Assembly: GCA_025642075.2 (NCBI GenBank)
Contig: JAODUO010000117.1
Location: forward strand, 490,001 to 554,000
Direction: 5' to 3'
Source of the DNA: Ridgeia piscesae
Lineage: Eukaryota > Annelida > Polychaeta > Sabellida > Siboglinidae
DNA length: 64,000 nucleotides
Made by a program: the position numbers and the translations under genes. Below are positions 12,788 through 23,961 of the stretch, one piece after another; position 1 is the stretch's first letter, and the number at the start of each line of letters is the position of its first letter. Under the pieces are notes generated by a model. The model was given only the letters and a program-made list of their open reading frames with translations. It was not told the DNA's origin and did not search any database.

Positions 12788-15700
12788 TGTATATAATATA
12801 ATATAAGGTCACTGACCAACGGGCACGGTGGCCGAGTGGATATAGAATGCCGGACTCCCGACTAAAGGGACCGGGGTTCGAATCCCGGTGCCGGCAGCTC
12901 GGTTCGATACTGATACAGCCACCGTGTCGATACGTGGGCAGTTTCGTTCACCCTATATCACCTGCCCCTTCCAACCCGCACTGGCCTGCGTGGAAGTGTA
13001 GACCCACAACACCAGCATGCAAATCACTACAAAGCCAGTCCCCAGCGGCACTGAAAGGATCTATGACCAAGGAAGCGGCTCTGGTCAACTAGGACTACGT
13101 GCAGGGGGTGCTAAGAATCTCTGGATCAAAAAGTGCCACCGAAAGAGGGTAAGTAGACTAAAGATAGCGTCGGACAACGTCAGAACTCTACTAAGATATG
13201 AACACATACAAGAACTCGAAGATGAACTTAGGGAAACCAGGTTGGTATGAGATTTAATCGGGATCGGAGAAGTGAGAAGACGAAAGGAATGAGGAGACGA
13301 GATGAATGTTTCACTACCTTACAAAGCAGCCACCTATTCTCAGGCAAACAATGGCCAAGCAGGAGTAGTCTTCTCATGGACAAGAATTGGAAAGACCATA
13401 TATTGCAAAATCTTGAATACTATGTTTCAGAAGAAAGCAGGGAGGAGATGGATGTGAAAAAGCTCGAACGGCATAACGAAGACCGAAATTGACTATATCC
13501 TAACAAACAGGCCAGACATCGTCGCAGACGTAACAGTCATCAACCAAGTCAACATTGCAAGTGACCACAGAATGGCTATGCGCAACATCAAACTGGTCGT
13601 AGACGTGGAAAGGAAACAAATATGACCAAGAGGCCACCAAGAGTAGATACCACACAAATAGGGTCAAAGAAGATCGAATTCCAACTCGAATTGAGAAACC
13701 GATTCGAAACACTACAATAACTAGACGCCATCGATACCATTAGCGAAATCATCACAGACATGACCCAAAAAAGGCGCGTACATAGTAGGTAAGGCAATCA
13801 ACAAGCCACTGAAATCGAGGATATCGTCAACAGCACGAGCACTGGTGATGAAACGACGAGAATGGTGGGAAAACGGCGACAATAAACAACGAATTGAGAG
13901 TACGGAGAAATATGCAAGACCATCAAAAAGAATGCAAGAAAGAACATCTGGAAATATAACCAAGAGATCATACGAGAAACGATCGTGGCATCAAAGAGTC
14001 TGAAGAAAGTCCGAAGAACGTAGGAGCTAGGCCAAGACAGACTGATCACACTCCTAGACAAGCACGGTAGACAAATCCATGATCAAGATAAGATCATAGA
14101 ACGAATAGAGGAATTTTACACCGAGCTATACGACAGTAAACAGAGTAGCATAATCCACACTGATCCAAACGAGGTACCAAAGTTAGCATCATGGGAGGTG
14201 GAATCAGCAGTACGAGATATGAAGAATGGGAAAGCAACAGGCAACAACCATATAAACATCGAGATATTGAAAGCAAGATAATATACCACCACGAAGACAC
14301 TTGCTAAGCTGTACACTAAATGCTTATCAGAAAGACGAATACCCACAGCGTGGGAGACGCTAAGATGGTGACACTCTTCAAGAAGGGAAATAAGAAAGAC
14401 TTAAAGAATTACATACCGTATGTCTACTATCAAACGTCTATAAAATACGAAAGTACTAACGAAAAGGCTAGAAAAGACACTCGACGAAAACCAGCCAAGA
14501 GAGCAAGCTGGATTCAGAAGCAGATACTCAACAACAGACCACATCCACGTTGTAAACCAACTGAAGGAGAAATGCAGAGCATATCATATCCCACACTATA
14601 TCGCATTCGTCGAATACGAGAATGATTTCTACTCAGTGCAAACTCAAGCAGCACTGACCTCGCTTCAAGAACATCGAACTCCGAAAGGATGTCTACACCA
14701 ACAGCTCGATGACAGTCCACCTACACAAAGAAAGCAACAAGCTCAACATTAGGAGAGGAGTACGACAGGGAGATACCATATCGCCCAAGCTGTTTACGGC
14801 AGGACTCGAAATCACATTCCGACGACTAACTTGGGAAACCAGAGGCTTGACGATAGACGGAGAATATCTTAGTTATCTTCACTTCGCCGCCGACATACTC
14901 ATATTCGCTAATACACCACATGAACAAATGCTACAGGAATCAGCTGAAGAAAGTGAAAATCAGGGTCTGAAGATGAACAAGTCGAAGACAAAAGAAAACG
15001 ACACACCAATATATGTCAACAGCACTCAGATCGAGAACGTTGAAAGCTACATCTACCTGGGTAAATGATCTACCTGGGTAAGTGACACAGCACTTGAGAC
15101 AAAAACCAAAGCAAGGAGATTTAAAGACGAATCACGGCCGGATGGACAACATTCGCCAAGCACCGCGACATCTTCAAGGGTAATATTGGAACATGATTGA
15201 AGAGACAAGTCTACAATTCATGCGTACTTCCAACAATGACATACGGCGTGGAAACACTGGCACTCACCACCCAAGCAAACAAAAAGCTAGCTGTCACACA
15301 ATAAAATATGGGACGGAGTATGGTAAACATCACATACCGGTATAGAAAAACAAACAAGTTAGAAGACGGAAGTGGACCTGGGCAGGGCACGTCAGCAGAA
15401 TACGAGATAACTGGTGGACATTGCGTATCACCACCTAGAAACCCTACGAAAGGAAAAGATCTAGAGGAAGACCGGCGAGACGTTGGAGAGACGAACTAGA
15501 CGACTACTTGAAGGGTACCATCTGGCAGAGGATAGCGCAAGATAGGCAGATGTGGAAGCAGCATGCTGAGGCCTTCGCACAACCACGGGACAAGATGGCT
15601 GCACAATGATGATGCTGATGATGATCAAGGGGAATCAAACTGTGTGGTGAGACACAGACCAAGTGTGTGGGGTTGATTGTAAGTATACACATGTGTGTGG

Positions 15701-17590
15701 GGTTGATTGTAAGTATACACATGTGTGTGGGGTTAATTGTAAGTATACACATGTGTGTGGGGTTGATTGTAAGTATACACATGTGTGTGGGGTTGATTGT
15801 AAGTATACACATGTGTGTGGGGTTGATTGTAAGTATACACATGTGTGTGGGGTTGATTGTAAGTATACACATGTGTGTGGGGTTGATTGTAAGTATACAC
15901 ATGTGTGTGGGGTTGATTGTAAGTATACACATGTGTGTGGGGTTGATTGTAAGTATACACATGTGTGTGGGGTTGATTGTAAGTATACACATGTGTGTGG
16001 GGTTGATTGTAAGTATACACATGTGTGTGGGGTTGATTGTAAGTATACACATGTGTGTGGGGTTGATTGTAAGTATACACATGTGTGTGGGGTTGATTGT
16101 AAGTATACACATGTGTGTGGGGTTGATTATAAGTATACACATGTGTGTGGGGTTGATTGTAAGTATACACATGTGTGTGGGGTTGATTGTAAGTATACAC
16201 ATGTGTGTGGGGTTGATTGTAAGTATACACATGTGTGTGGGGTTGATTGTAAGTATACACATGTGTGTGGGGTTGATTGTAAGTATACACATGTGTGTGG
16301 GGTTGATTGTAAGTATACACATGTGTGTGGGGTTGATTTTAAGTATACACATGTGTGTGGGGTTGATTGTAAGTATACACATGTGTGTGGGGTTGATTGT
16401 AAGTATACACATACATGTGTGTGGGGTTGATTGTAAGTATACACATGTGTGTGGGGTTGATTGTAAGTATACACATGTGTGTGGGGTTGATTGTAAGTAT
16501 ACACATGTGTGTGGGGTTGATTATAAGTATACACATGTGTGTGGGGTTGATTGTAAGTATACACATGTGTGTGGGGTTGATTGTAAGTATACACATGTGT
16601 GTGGGGTTGATTGTAAGTATACACATGTGCGCATTACATCGCGTTGTTAAACAAAGCATAGATTACTTTTGTGTATTTGTCAGACAACAGACAATCCTAG
16701 GTGAACATTACAACAAGACCTACTAATTATGCTAACGGTCAGTGATGGATTTTGAATGCCTGAGATTTGAAGAGGTGTGGAAGAAAACGTTCTTTTTGTT
16801 CCTTTGAAGCCTTGTGGCAATGTGTTGCCGTATCGCACTCACGTGGAGCGGCGTGGCGCAGTAGCTAGAGTATTGAACCTTTAATTGAGCGAACTCAGAT
16901 TCAAACCGTGTGTTGCCGTATCGAAGTGGACAAGTTCATTAACACTGCAGTTCACCTAGCTCTGTGGCTGAGTACCTTGGTATGACAGCGGTAGATAATT
17001 ACCATTTATTGTAGCATGGCTGAATCATTCGTGGCATAGAAGTCGAGATGGTATTTGATTGTACAGGTGTGCGAGGGAGTAAAATTCTAATAGCTTGTGC
17101 TACATAAGATTTTACCTTTCTTACCCTTTTATCTTGCTATGTGGGTCTCGTTTACGAATTCAGCTACGACACAGTAGGTCCACAATACATTAATACTTAC
17201 ATAGTTTCCGTGAATCTAGACACTACTGTGTTATTGTTATTACTTCTCAGGTTCTTAAATCACCATTTCGAATATTGGTGTTTGGCATTATAATATAATA
17301 CGTGTATCAAGGTAAGCTGACGTTAGGTAATTTATGTTTTATTTTTAAATAAATTTATTGGAGTTGTTTTCTTTCTAGTGCTTTACCACTAAGTATATTA
17401 AAAAGGCTGATATAGCTACACCGTCTGGTGAATGCGTGTGGCGTGGGGTGCTATGTGCGTGGGTCCCCTATCATCCATTGTGCAGGCATACCTTCACTGT
17501 GGCGTACGAGCCTTGTCCGATGGTCTTTGACAGTATATACCCGTGTGTCTCGAGTACAGATTTCCCCCCTTGTTCATCTGCATGCGACAT
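8951..17590 (-). CDS. TSSK: TSSK-family serine/threonine protein kinase, four exons
   Basis: Exons on the minus strand are 17590-17492, 12488-12339, 11201-10809 and 9205-8951 (33+50+131+84 codons plus stop; 298 residues). All introns are phase 0 with GT-AG ends (donors GTATGC, GTGAGA, GTAAGA). The chain is a complete kinase domain: glycine loop IGQGSYATVK (24-33), VAIK lysine 47, PREIDVV glutamate 66, HRDLKCEN with catalytic Asp141, DFG Asp159, activation-loop Thr179 before YCGS, SPE 188-190, then DIWSMGVVLYVM joined to VFGRLPFDDS. The LPREIDVV, HRDLKCENLLL and CGS-YA-SPEIL-G-PY segments are typical of testis-specific serine kinases, which act in post-meiotic male germ cells. The length fits the family (about 270-370). 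Intron 1 is 5 kb and full of repeats. The start is the first ATG in frame before the glycine loop. The exact TSSK subtype is undecided. Confidence 0.93.
9237..9320. repeat. (TA)n microsatellite in TSSK intron 3
   Basis: About 42 TA dinucleotides, starting some 30 bp inside the intron from the acceptor of the last TSSK exon. Confidence 0.95.
10415..10690 (-). mobile_element. Possible LINE 3' end (minus) in TSSK intron 3
   Basis: On the minus strand the segment ends ATGAATAAAGTTATTATTATTAT, a common 3' end and (ATT)n tail of invertebrate LINEs. No coding part remains. Identification rests on the tail alone. Confidence 0.3.
11316..11926. repeat. Compound pentanucleotide array in TSSK intron 2
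   Basis: Four neighbouring blocks share a 5-bp period: (GGAAT)n at about 11316-11460, (GTGAC/GTGGC)n at about 11484-11650, (GGGCA)n at about 11668-11797 and (GGCAA)n at about 11800-11925. Because no stop falls in the units, up to 212 codons stay open in all minus-strand frames (Leu-Pro-Cys-Ala and Ser-Arg-His-Val repeats). These are not genes; the array lies between the second and third coding exons of TSSK. Confidence 0.95.
12723..12784. repeat. (TA)n microsatellite in TSSK intron 1
   Basis: About 31 TA dinucleotides next to a tRNA-like sequence. Confidence 0.95.
12823..13015 (+). mobile_element. tRNA-derived SINE head (A and B boxes) directly upstream of a LINE
   Basis: GGTGGCCGAGTGG near 12830 matches the pol III A box and GGTTCGAATCC near 12877 matches the B box exactly. 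The outer GGCAC and GTGCC can pair as in an acceptor stem, but the T arm pairs imperfectly, so this is a tRNA relic rather than a working tRNA. The body that follows (TGTCGATACGTGGGCAG, then TTTCGTTCACCC) resembles the one after the SINE head at 16852. The LINE reading frame begins about 140 bp further on. Confidence 0.5.
13100..15625 (+). pseudogene. RTE-like LINE, broken, within TSSK intron 1
   Basis: The copy runs from the endonuclease start (IASDNVRTLLRYEHIQELED, about 13170-13225) through ASDHRMAMRNIKL (13557-13600) and the RT segments DMKNGKATGNNHINIE (14217-14265), FKKGNKKDLKNY (14377-14410), RRGVRQGDTISPKLF (14750-14795) and LHFAADILIFANTPHE (14878-14925, with the usual FADD replaced by FAAD). 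It ends FAQPRDKMAAQ with a TGA/ATG trinucleotide tail near 15607-15625. At least ten frame changes or stops split it, so it is inactive. It lies opposite in strand to the host gene. A second 3' end of the same family lies at 18503-18632. Confidence 0.9.
15662..16630. repeat. 30-bp minisatellite, about 32 copies
   Basis: The unit TGTGTGTGGGGTTGATTGTAAGTATACACA repeats with very few substitutions (for example ATAAG at about 16128 and 16521, TTTAAG at about 16338) and one 4-bp insertion at about 16411. As 30 is divisible by three, several frames on both strands are open for 100-327 codons; these are by-products. It sits in TSSK intron 1 next to the LINE tail. Confidence 0.97.
16847..17035 (+). 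mobile_element. tRNA-derived SINE candidate
   Basis: GCGTGGCGCAGTAGCTAGAG at 16851-16870 fits a pol III A box and AGATTCAAACC near 16898 a weakened B box. A body with GTATCGAAGTGGACAAGTTC, CAGTTCACCTAGCTCTGTGG and CTGAGTACCTTGG follows. The body is partly similar to that after the tRNA-like head at 12823, suggesting one SINE family. The 3' end is not defined. Confidence 0.45.
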
Positions 17591-17690
17591 GCTGGAGCGG
17601 TCGATCAGTGGAGCGAAGGATGTCCATACCTATCCGCCAACGAATCATATTCGCTCGCTAGCATGCTGCGCGGCAAGTTCCGGAATTTAG

Positions 17691-17698
17691 TGACGTCA
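17691..17698. promoter_or_regulatory. Perfect cAMP response element upstream of TSSK
   Basis: TGACGTCA, the full palindromic CRE, lies 101 bp upstream of the TSSK start codon on the minus strand. In mammals many haploid germ-cell genes carry a CRE close to their transcription start, bound by CREM. Use of this site here is inference from position only; no TATA box or start site could be fixed. Confidence 0.45.
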
Positions 17699-18124
17699 TA
17701 TCATTGTAGGAAAGCGTCAAGCTCCCACGGTCTCGGTTTAATGACCGCTAAGTGATAACTGTTGAATATCTTCTACACAGACATGTAACCATTGATCTAT
17801 CATTGACATACATGGGTAGGAAGTGCTTGTGGTTACGTGCAGCCATTGTTCGCCATCTTGATTTCCCAAAACAGTTTTTTCGAGGTCAGACCACGATTTA
17901 AATGCGGTGATTACGCGTTACCTTTGGAACGTGAATACTTACGTCACGTCTGGCGGCAATCAACATTAAACTAGCAGGAGAATCTCGTAAAAACTGAACA
18001 CATGCATGTATTTATATGGCTATACCTGATAACGTTTCAGTTTAGAAGACCGGAGTAATACAGATTTCAGAGTGTTGAATTGGAAGACGTACGGTTTGGA
18101 GTGAGCTGTTTGGATGAGCTGTTT

Positions 18125-18482
18125 AAAGGGCCTTCACTATCGGGCAATGCCCTACGACAATGCATCATGTCTGATGTTTATTAGCTATGATGGATGGCTT
18201 CCTATCGCCACACGTTCAAACAGTGTCGTATGGAAGTGCGACTATGGGTGAAGGCCAGTCTTTCATTGTTACAACGCGGGGGGTGTGTCAATAAGTGCGA
18301 TACGCTGTTTTCATTGGCTCTCAGACCCCCTGTATCGGTGTCGAATGAGAATAGCACATGTTAGATCGTCATCAGACACAAGACAGTGTTTGGTGGTGAC
18401 GTGAAAATGTACATCTTGCCATAACAATGCACCCGATAGATCATTGCCGTACGGCATTGCCTGATAGTTTATATGGCCCTTT
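18125..18482. mobile_element. Foldback (MITE-like) element
   Basis: AAAGGGCC at 18125-18132 and GGCCCTTT at 18475-18482 end two imperfect inverted arms of about 100 bp (ACTATCGGGCAATGCC in the left, ACTATCAGGCAATGCC in the reverse complement of the right; CAAACAGTGTC against CAAACACTGTC further in). No coding capacity was found and no target-site duplication is clear. Confidence 0.5.
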
Positions 18483-18502
18483 TTGATGGGGAACGATCCT
18501 TG

Positions 18503-18632
18503 GAATGGCAGGCGAAACGATGGGGGACGAATTAGACGCATACGCAAGGAAGAGTGCGCAAGACAGACACTCTGGACACAGCATACCGAGGCCTACGCCC
18601 AACTACAGGACACCACGGCTGCACAATGATGT
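18503..18632 (+). pseudogene. 3' end fragment of RTE-like LINE
   Basis: After a frameshift the sequence reads LWTQHTEAYAQLQDTTAAQ then a stop, matching the end of the LINE at 13100-15625 (MWKQHAEAFAQPRDKMAAQ). It is a 5'-truncated copy of about 130 bp. The open frame of 60 codons at 18505-18687 is out of register with the real homology. Confidence 0.75.
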
Positions 18633-18639
18633 TGCGATT

Positions 18640-19140
18640 AGTGCGCGAATGCATTTACTTCAAGCGGCAATGCTATCATTTCCATGATTGTGGGGTTAAT
18701 ATTAACATCGAATCGCTGGCGGTCTGAGCTTGATATTACGTGATTGCCCGGTTTCATCTGTGTCCGCTTTGCACCCGTCTCCACTACATTTGTCTGTGTA
18801 TATTACGTGGTGAGAGTATCCGAATTTTCACACTGTAGACGGTAAATTAGTTGTCACCAGCGCCTTGGGTTTGTCAAACTCTGCCGGAAAGATTTGAGCT
18901 GATTCCCTTAATGTTTGATGACTGTTGATTCGTTATAATTGGTACGGTGGTGTCTAAGACAGAAGGAAGTGCCGGAGATGTTGATCAGATCATACAGTGT
19001 ATGGATGTATGGGCAAACGCTGTAATTAGATTAACCACAACAGTAGTGATAATATTACGTGTATGTCGAAAGGTGACATGGTTTTTATAATCACAGCAGT
19101 AATGCTACTATTCGTTGTGTGTTGAAATGTGGGCTCTGTC
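18640..19140. other. Unrecognised non-coding DNA
   Basis: No gene or repeat seen between the LINE fragment and the minisatellite. Confidence 0.4.
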
Positions 19141-19144
19141 AACC

Positions 19145-21712
19145 CGATGGACAGGTGACTAGTATGAGGCTCTGTCTACCTGAGAGACAGGTGACTAGTA
19201 TGAGGCTCTGTCAACCCGATGGACAGGTGACTAGTATGAGGCTCTGTCAACCTAAGGGATAGGTGACTAGTATGAGGCTCTGTCTACCTGAGAGACAGGT
19301 GACTAGTATGAGGCTCTGTCAACCTAAGGGACAGGTGACTAGTATGAGGCTCTGTATACCCGAGGGACAGGTGACTAGTATGAGGCTCTGTCAACCTGAG
19401 GGACAGGTGACTAGTATGATGCTCTGTCAACCTGAGGGACAGGTGACTAGTATGATGCTCTGTCAACCTGAGAGACAGGTGACTAGTATGAGGCTCTGTC
19501 AACCTAAGGGACAGGTGACTAGTATGAGGCTCTGTCTACCTGAGGGACAGGTGACTAGTATGAGGCTCTGTCAACCTAAGGGACAGGTGACTAGTATGAT
19601 GCTCTGTCAACCTGAGGGACAGGTGACTAGTATGATGCTCTGTCAACCTGAGGGACAGGTGACTAGTATGAGGCTCTGTCAACCTGAGGGACAGGTGACT
19701 AGTATGAGGCTCTGTCAACCTGAGGGACAGGTGACTAGTATGAGGCTCTGTCTACCTGAGGGACAGGTGACTAGTATGAGGCTCTGTCAACCTGAGGGAC
19801 AGGTGACTAGTATGAGGCTCTGTCTACCTGAGGGACACGTGACTAGTATGATGCTCTGTCAACCTGAGGGACAGGTGACTTGTATGAGGCTCTGTCTACC
19901 TGAGGGACAGGTGACTAGTATGAGGCTCTGTCAACCTGAGGGACAGGTGACTAGTATGAGGCTCTGTCTACCTGAGGGACAGGTGACTAGTATGAGGCTC
20001 TGTCAACCTGAGGGACAGGTGACTAGTATGAGGCTCTGTCTACCTGAGGGACAGGTGACTAGTATGAGGCTCTGTCAACCTGAGGGACAGGTGACTAGTA
20101 TGAGGCTCTGTCTACCTGAGGGACAGGTGACTAGTATGAGGCTCTGTCTACCTGAGGGACAGGTGACTAGTATGAGGCTGAGGCTATGTCAACCTGAGGG
20201 ACAGGTGACTAGTATGAGGCTGAGGCTCTGTCAACCTGAGGGACAGGTGACTAGTATGAGGCTGAGGCTCTGTCAACCTGAGGGACAGGTGACTAGTATG
20301 ATGCTCTGTCAACCTGAGGGACAGGTGACTAGTATGATGCTCTGTCAACCTGAGGGACAGGTGACTAGTATGATGCTCTGTCAACCTGAGGGACAGGTGA
20401 CTAGTATGATGCTCTGTCAACCTAAGGGACAGGTGACTAGTATGAGGCTCTGTCTACCTGAGGGACAGGTGACTAGTATGAGGCTCTGTCTACCTGAGGG
20501 ACAGGTGACTAGTATGAGGCTCTGTCTACCTGAGGGACAGGTGACTAGTATGAGGCTCTGTCTACCTGAGGGACAGGTGACTAGTATGATGCTCTCTCTA
20601 CATGAGGGACAGGTGACTAGTATGAGGCTCTGTCTACCTGAGGGACAGGTGACTAGTATGAGGCTCTGTCTACCTGAGGGACAGGTGACTAGTATGAGGC
20701 TCTGTCTACCTGAGGGACAGGTGACTAGTATGAGGCTCTGTCAACCTGAGGGACAGGTGACTAGTATGATGCTCTCTCTACATGAGGGACAGGTGACTAG
20801 TATGAGGCTCTGTCTACCTGAGGGACAGGTGACTAGTATGAGGCTCTGTCTACCTGAGGGACAGGTGACTAGTATGATGCTCTGTCAACCTGAGGGACAG
20901 GTAACTAGTATGAGGCTCTGTCAACCTAAGGGACACGTGACTAGTATGATGCTCTCTCTACATGAGGGACAGGTGACTAGTATGAGGCTCTGTCTACCTG
21001 AGGGACAGGTGACTAGTATGAGGCTCTGTCTACCTGAGGGACAGGTGACTAGTATGATGCTCTGTCAACCTGAGGGACAGGTGACTAGTATGAGGCTCTG
21101 TCAACCTAAGGGACACGTGACTAGTATGATGCTCTCTCTACATGAGGGACAGGTGACTAGTATGAGGCTCTGTCTACCTGAGGGACAGGTGACTAGTATG
21201 ATGCTCTGTCAACCTGAGGGACAGGTGACTAGTATGATGCTCTGTCAACCTGAGGGACAGGTGACTAGTATGATGCTCTCTCTACATGAGGGACAGGTGA
21301 CTAGTATGAGGCTCTGTCTACCTGAGGGACACGTGACTAGTATGAGGCTCTGTCTACCTGAGGGACAGGTGACTAGTATGAGGCTCTGTCAACCTGAGGG
21401 ACAGGTGACTAGTATGAGGCTCTGTCAACCTGAGGGACAGGTGACTAGTATGAGGCTCTGTCAACCTGAGGGACAGGTGACTAGTATGAGGCTCTGTCAA
21501 CCTGAGGGACAGGTGACTAGTATGAGGCTCTGTCAACCTGAGGGACAGGTGACTAGTATGAGGCTCTGTCAACCTGAGGGACAGGTGACTAGTATGAGGC
21601 TCTGTCTACCTGAGGGACAGGTGACTGCTATGAGGCTCTGTCTACCTGAGGGACAGGTTACTAGTATGAGGCTCTGTCTACCTGAGGGACACGTGACTAG
21701 TATGATGAGGGT
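19145..21712 (+). repeat. 36-bp minisatellite, about 71 copies, open in one frame for 825 codons
   Basis: The unit is 36 bp and encodes MRLCxPEGQVTS, where x is Leu or Gln. Point variants (Arg/Met, Leu/Gln, Glu/Lys) occur along the array. A 6-bp insertion (CTGAGG) is shared by three units in a row near 20175-20270. From 20591 a marker unit ending CTCTCTCTACATGAG recurs every 180 bp, showing a five-unit higher-order repeat. The frame starts after an in-frame TAG at about 19259 and stops at 21738-21740. No signal peptide, splice sites or flanking exons support a gene, so I call it a repeat with an incidental frame. Short minus frames in it are shadows. Confidence 0.9.
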
Positions 21713-21740
21713 CAGTCACAACCCTGGCCTTGAGGAGTAG

Positions 21741-23961
21741 AGCTCACATTTCTTTCTTTTTAACAATTTTATAATCAATAAACGTCATTCGTTTGGCCTT
21801 TTTTCATCACTACTTTGGACTCGTGTTGGTGCTTGCATAAATACACACATATCAGGTAAATAAAAGACATAATTAAATTATAACAAATGATACATAAATT
21901 AAATAAAGAATACATTAGTCATAAAATAATAACAATACATAACATACATGATCGTGTCACACAGAACAGCTCCTCAGTGGAAGTATATATATTTTTGCTC
22001 AGCTGGATATGCACCACAACTGTTACTTCTGACAACATACTTTCATGGTTAGCTAAGGATTTGCACTCATCACCGAATTCAAACACGTCAAAAACAACAC
22101 GATCATTATGTCATTATCACAAATTTATTTAAATACATAGTACCGGTGACGGGTAAGAGAAACTTGCTATTGTTTCATGTGTAGGGTGTCGTATACACGT
22201 CTGGCAAGGATGTACGTTAATGACACTGGCTGGTAGACTTTGTAAACAATGAACTGGCAGAAATAATCAACCTAAATGGCTCTACAGACGAGAAATATTG
22301 TGTCCCAATTTCAGCAGCAATGAAAATAAAAAGAATGTTCCCACCCGACTAGTACTGATGTGATATATATATAATACCCGATGGTGCACTAGTTAGAATT
22401 AGGAAGGTTATTCAATACAGAGCTGAACTTAGCTAATTTCCTGGTATAATACATATATAATATATATGTAAACTATACGCGATGCACGAAGGTAATATTG
22501 CTGGCTGGTTGAAATGCAAAGCCATTGCTAAGTATAAATACAAACTTATTAAATGTGACCCATGCCAAAGCACAACACTAAACACGTTCTAGTCATTGCA
22601 TTTTTGAAACGAGGAAATAGAACCAGATTTGCCAAAAAGGTCCTAGTACCGCCAACACAACACTGATAACAACATAGGCAACCACAACGGCTTACAGTGA
22701 TGCCATCATTTTCAAGAGGCAAAACACCCAACTACCAAAAATATACCAAAAACCTCTGCATAAACATTTATTACAAGCCCCATGTAATAATATTATTGTC
22801 GTTAACAAATGTTGCAGTGGAAACAACCTAACATTGGGTAATATGTAATAAAATATATCCGACACCGATAGATAGTGTCTACTTTCTCGCTCCCCAGTGA
22901 CCCATATAGGATAATCTATTTACAGTGAGTCATATCATAATCAGACTACGTTACTAGGAAATCACAATAAGTATGTGGACAATCAATCATTGCCGAGTAC
23001 AAATAAATAAAAACTTGATTTTTCCCAAAACAAAACTCCACTGCAGGTCAGAAAGATTGTTGTCTTAATAACACATGCCACATCCACGGATTTCAGTTTT
23101 ATGGATAATCAATACAGATACACTGCCTAAACAACAATGGGGAATTTAAGTGGGTGACTGGCTATATACACATAATTTTACAATGGTAAATGAACTTCAA
23201 ACCGGGAGAGGACAGAAAAAGCAAATATTTGATCTCTGTAGATTTAAATGCGACATAGACTAAAAACCTCAACACCCAAGCCGACAATCACAAAAGGTAT
23301 ATACAATTAATGTGCTTGTAAGTTGTTGGGCAAGCAAATGGTGAAGAAGACTAACACAAGTTGTATAAGACTGTTGTGGAAGTATGGTATTAGTATAGCA
23401 CGTGGGGACTTTATCTTTAATACGCAGGGTTTACACAAACAATGTAACGCATAATGGTAATGTCTGCCTGTCATGTTGTATGAGTGTGTAGTGTCATGCG
23501 TGCCTGTTTGGGTAATAAAATAGGGAACAAAAATATCCAACACATACACACTTGATGGCGACAAACTGCACCATAACATGATTGTCTTAGTCATCATGAC
23601 TGAAATGCTGTCAACTTGAAGATGTGCCTAATTCGTTTAGCACAGTTCATGATGCTGGTTTCTGTTTTCAATGTTGCTGTGGTCATGCCTATGCTGATCG
23701 TCAGTGTACCTCAGAAATCCCATCAACGATCACAAATGCTGGACACGGGACGACAATATCCCGTGGAGAAAGAGCGACGCAACACACTATGACAGCATCG
23801 CATAAACGACAGTAAATTCTCTTGTAAACATTATCGTGGTGAGTGCGCACAGCACTGTCTGTTCTTGCTGAAGCTCACTAGGTCTTGCAGCTGTAAGTTA
23901 TGCATAGTCCATGCAGCGGATTAAAACACTGCGTCACGAATGGATGATCCCCACATCCGCG
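21741..23961. other. Downstream region of HERPUD; probable 3' UTR plus unrecognised DNA
   Basis: No coding region recognised. The first part below 23962 is expected to contain the 3' UTR of the minus-strand HERPUD gene. A minus-strand AATAAA at 22772-22767 is the nearest candidate poly(A) signal I saw, about 1.2 kb from the stop codon; this is weak. Confidence 0.35.

Noticed and set aside
12829..12898. A functional tRNA gene
   Set aside because: The boxes are good but the T arm and anticodon arm do not pair properly and the sequence continues as a SINE-like body.
15504..16726. Long frames of up to 327 codons over the 30-bp repeat
   Set aside because: 30 is divisible by three, so several frames stay open on both strands; no start context, splice site or unique sequence supports a gene.
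15662..21712. CRISPR-like arrays
   Set aside because: Repeats are directly adjacent without unique spacers, in a eukaryotic genome.
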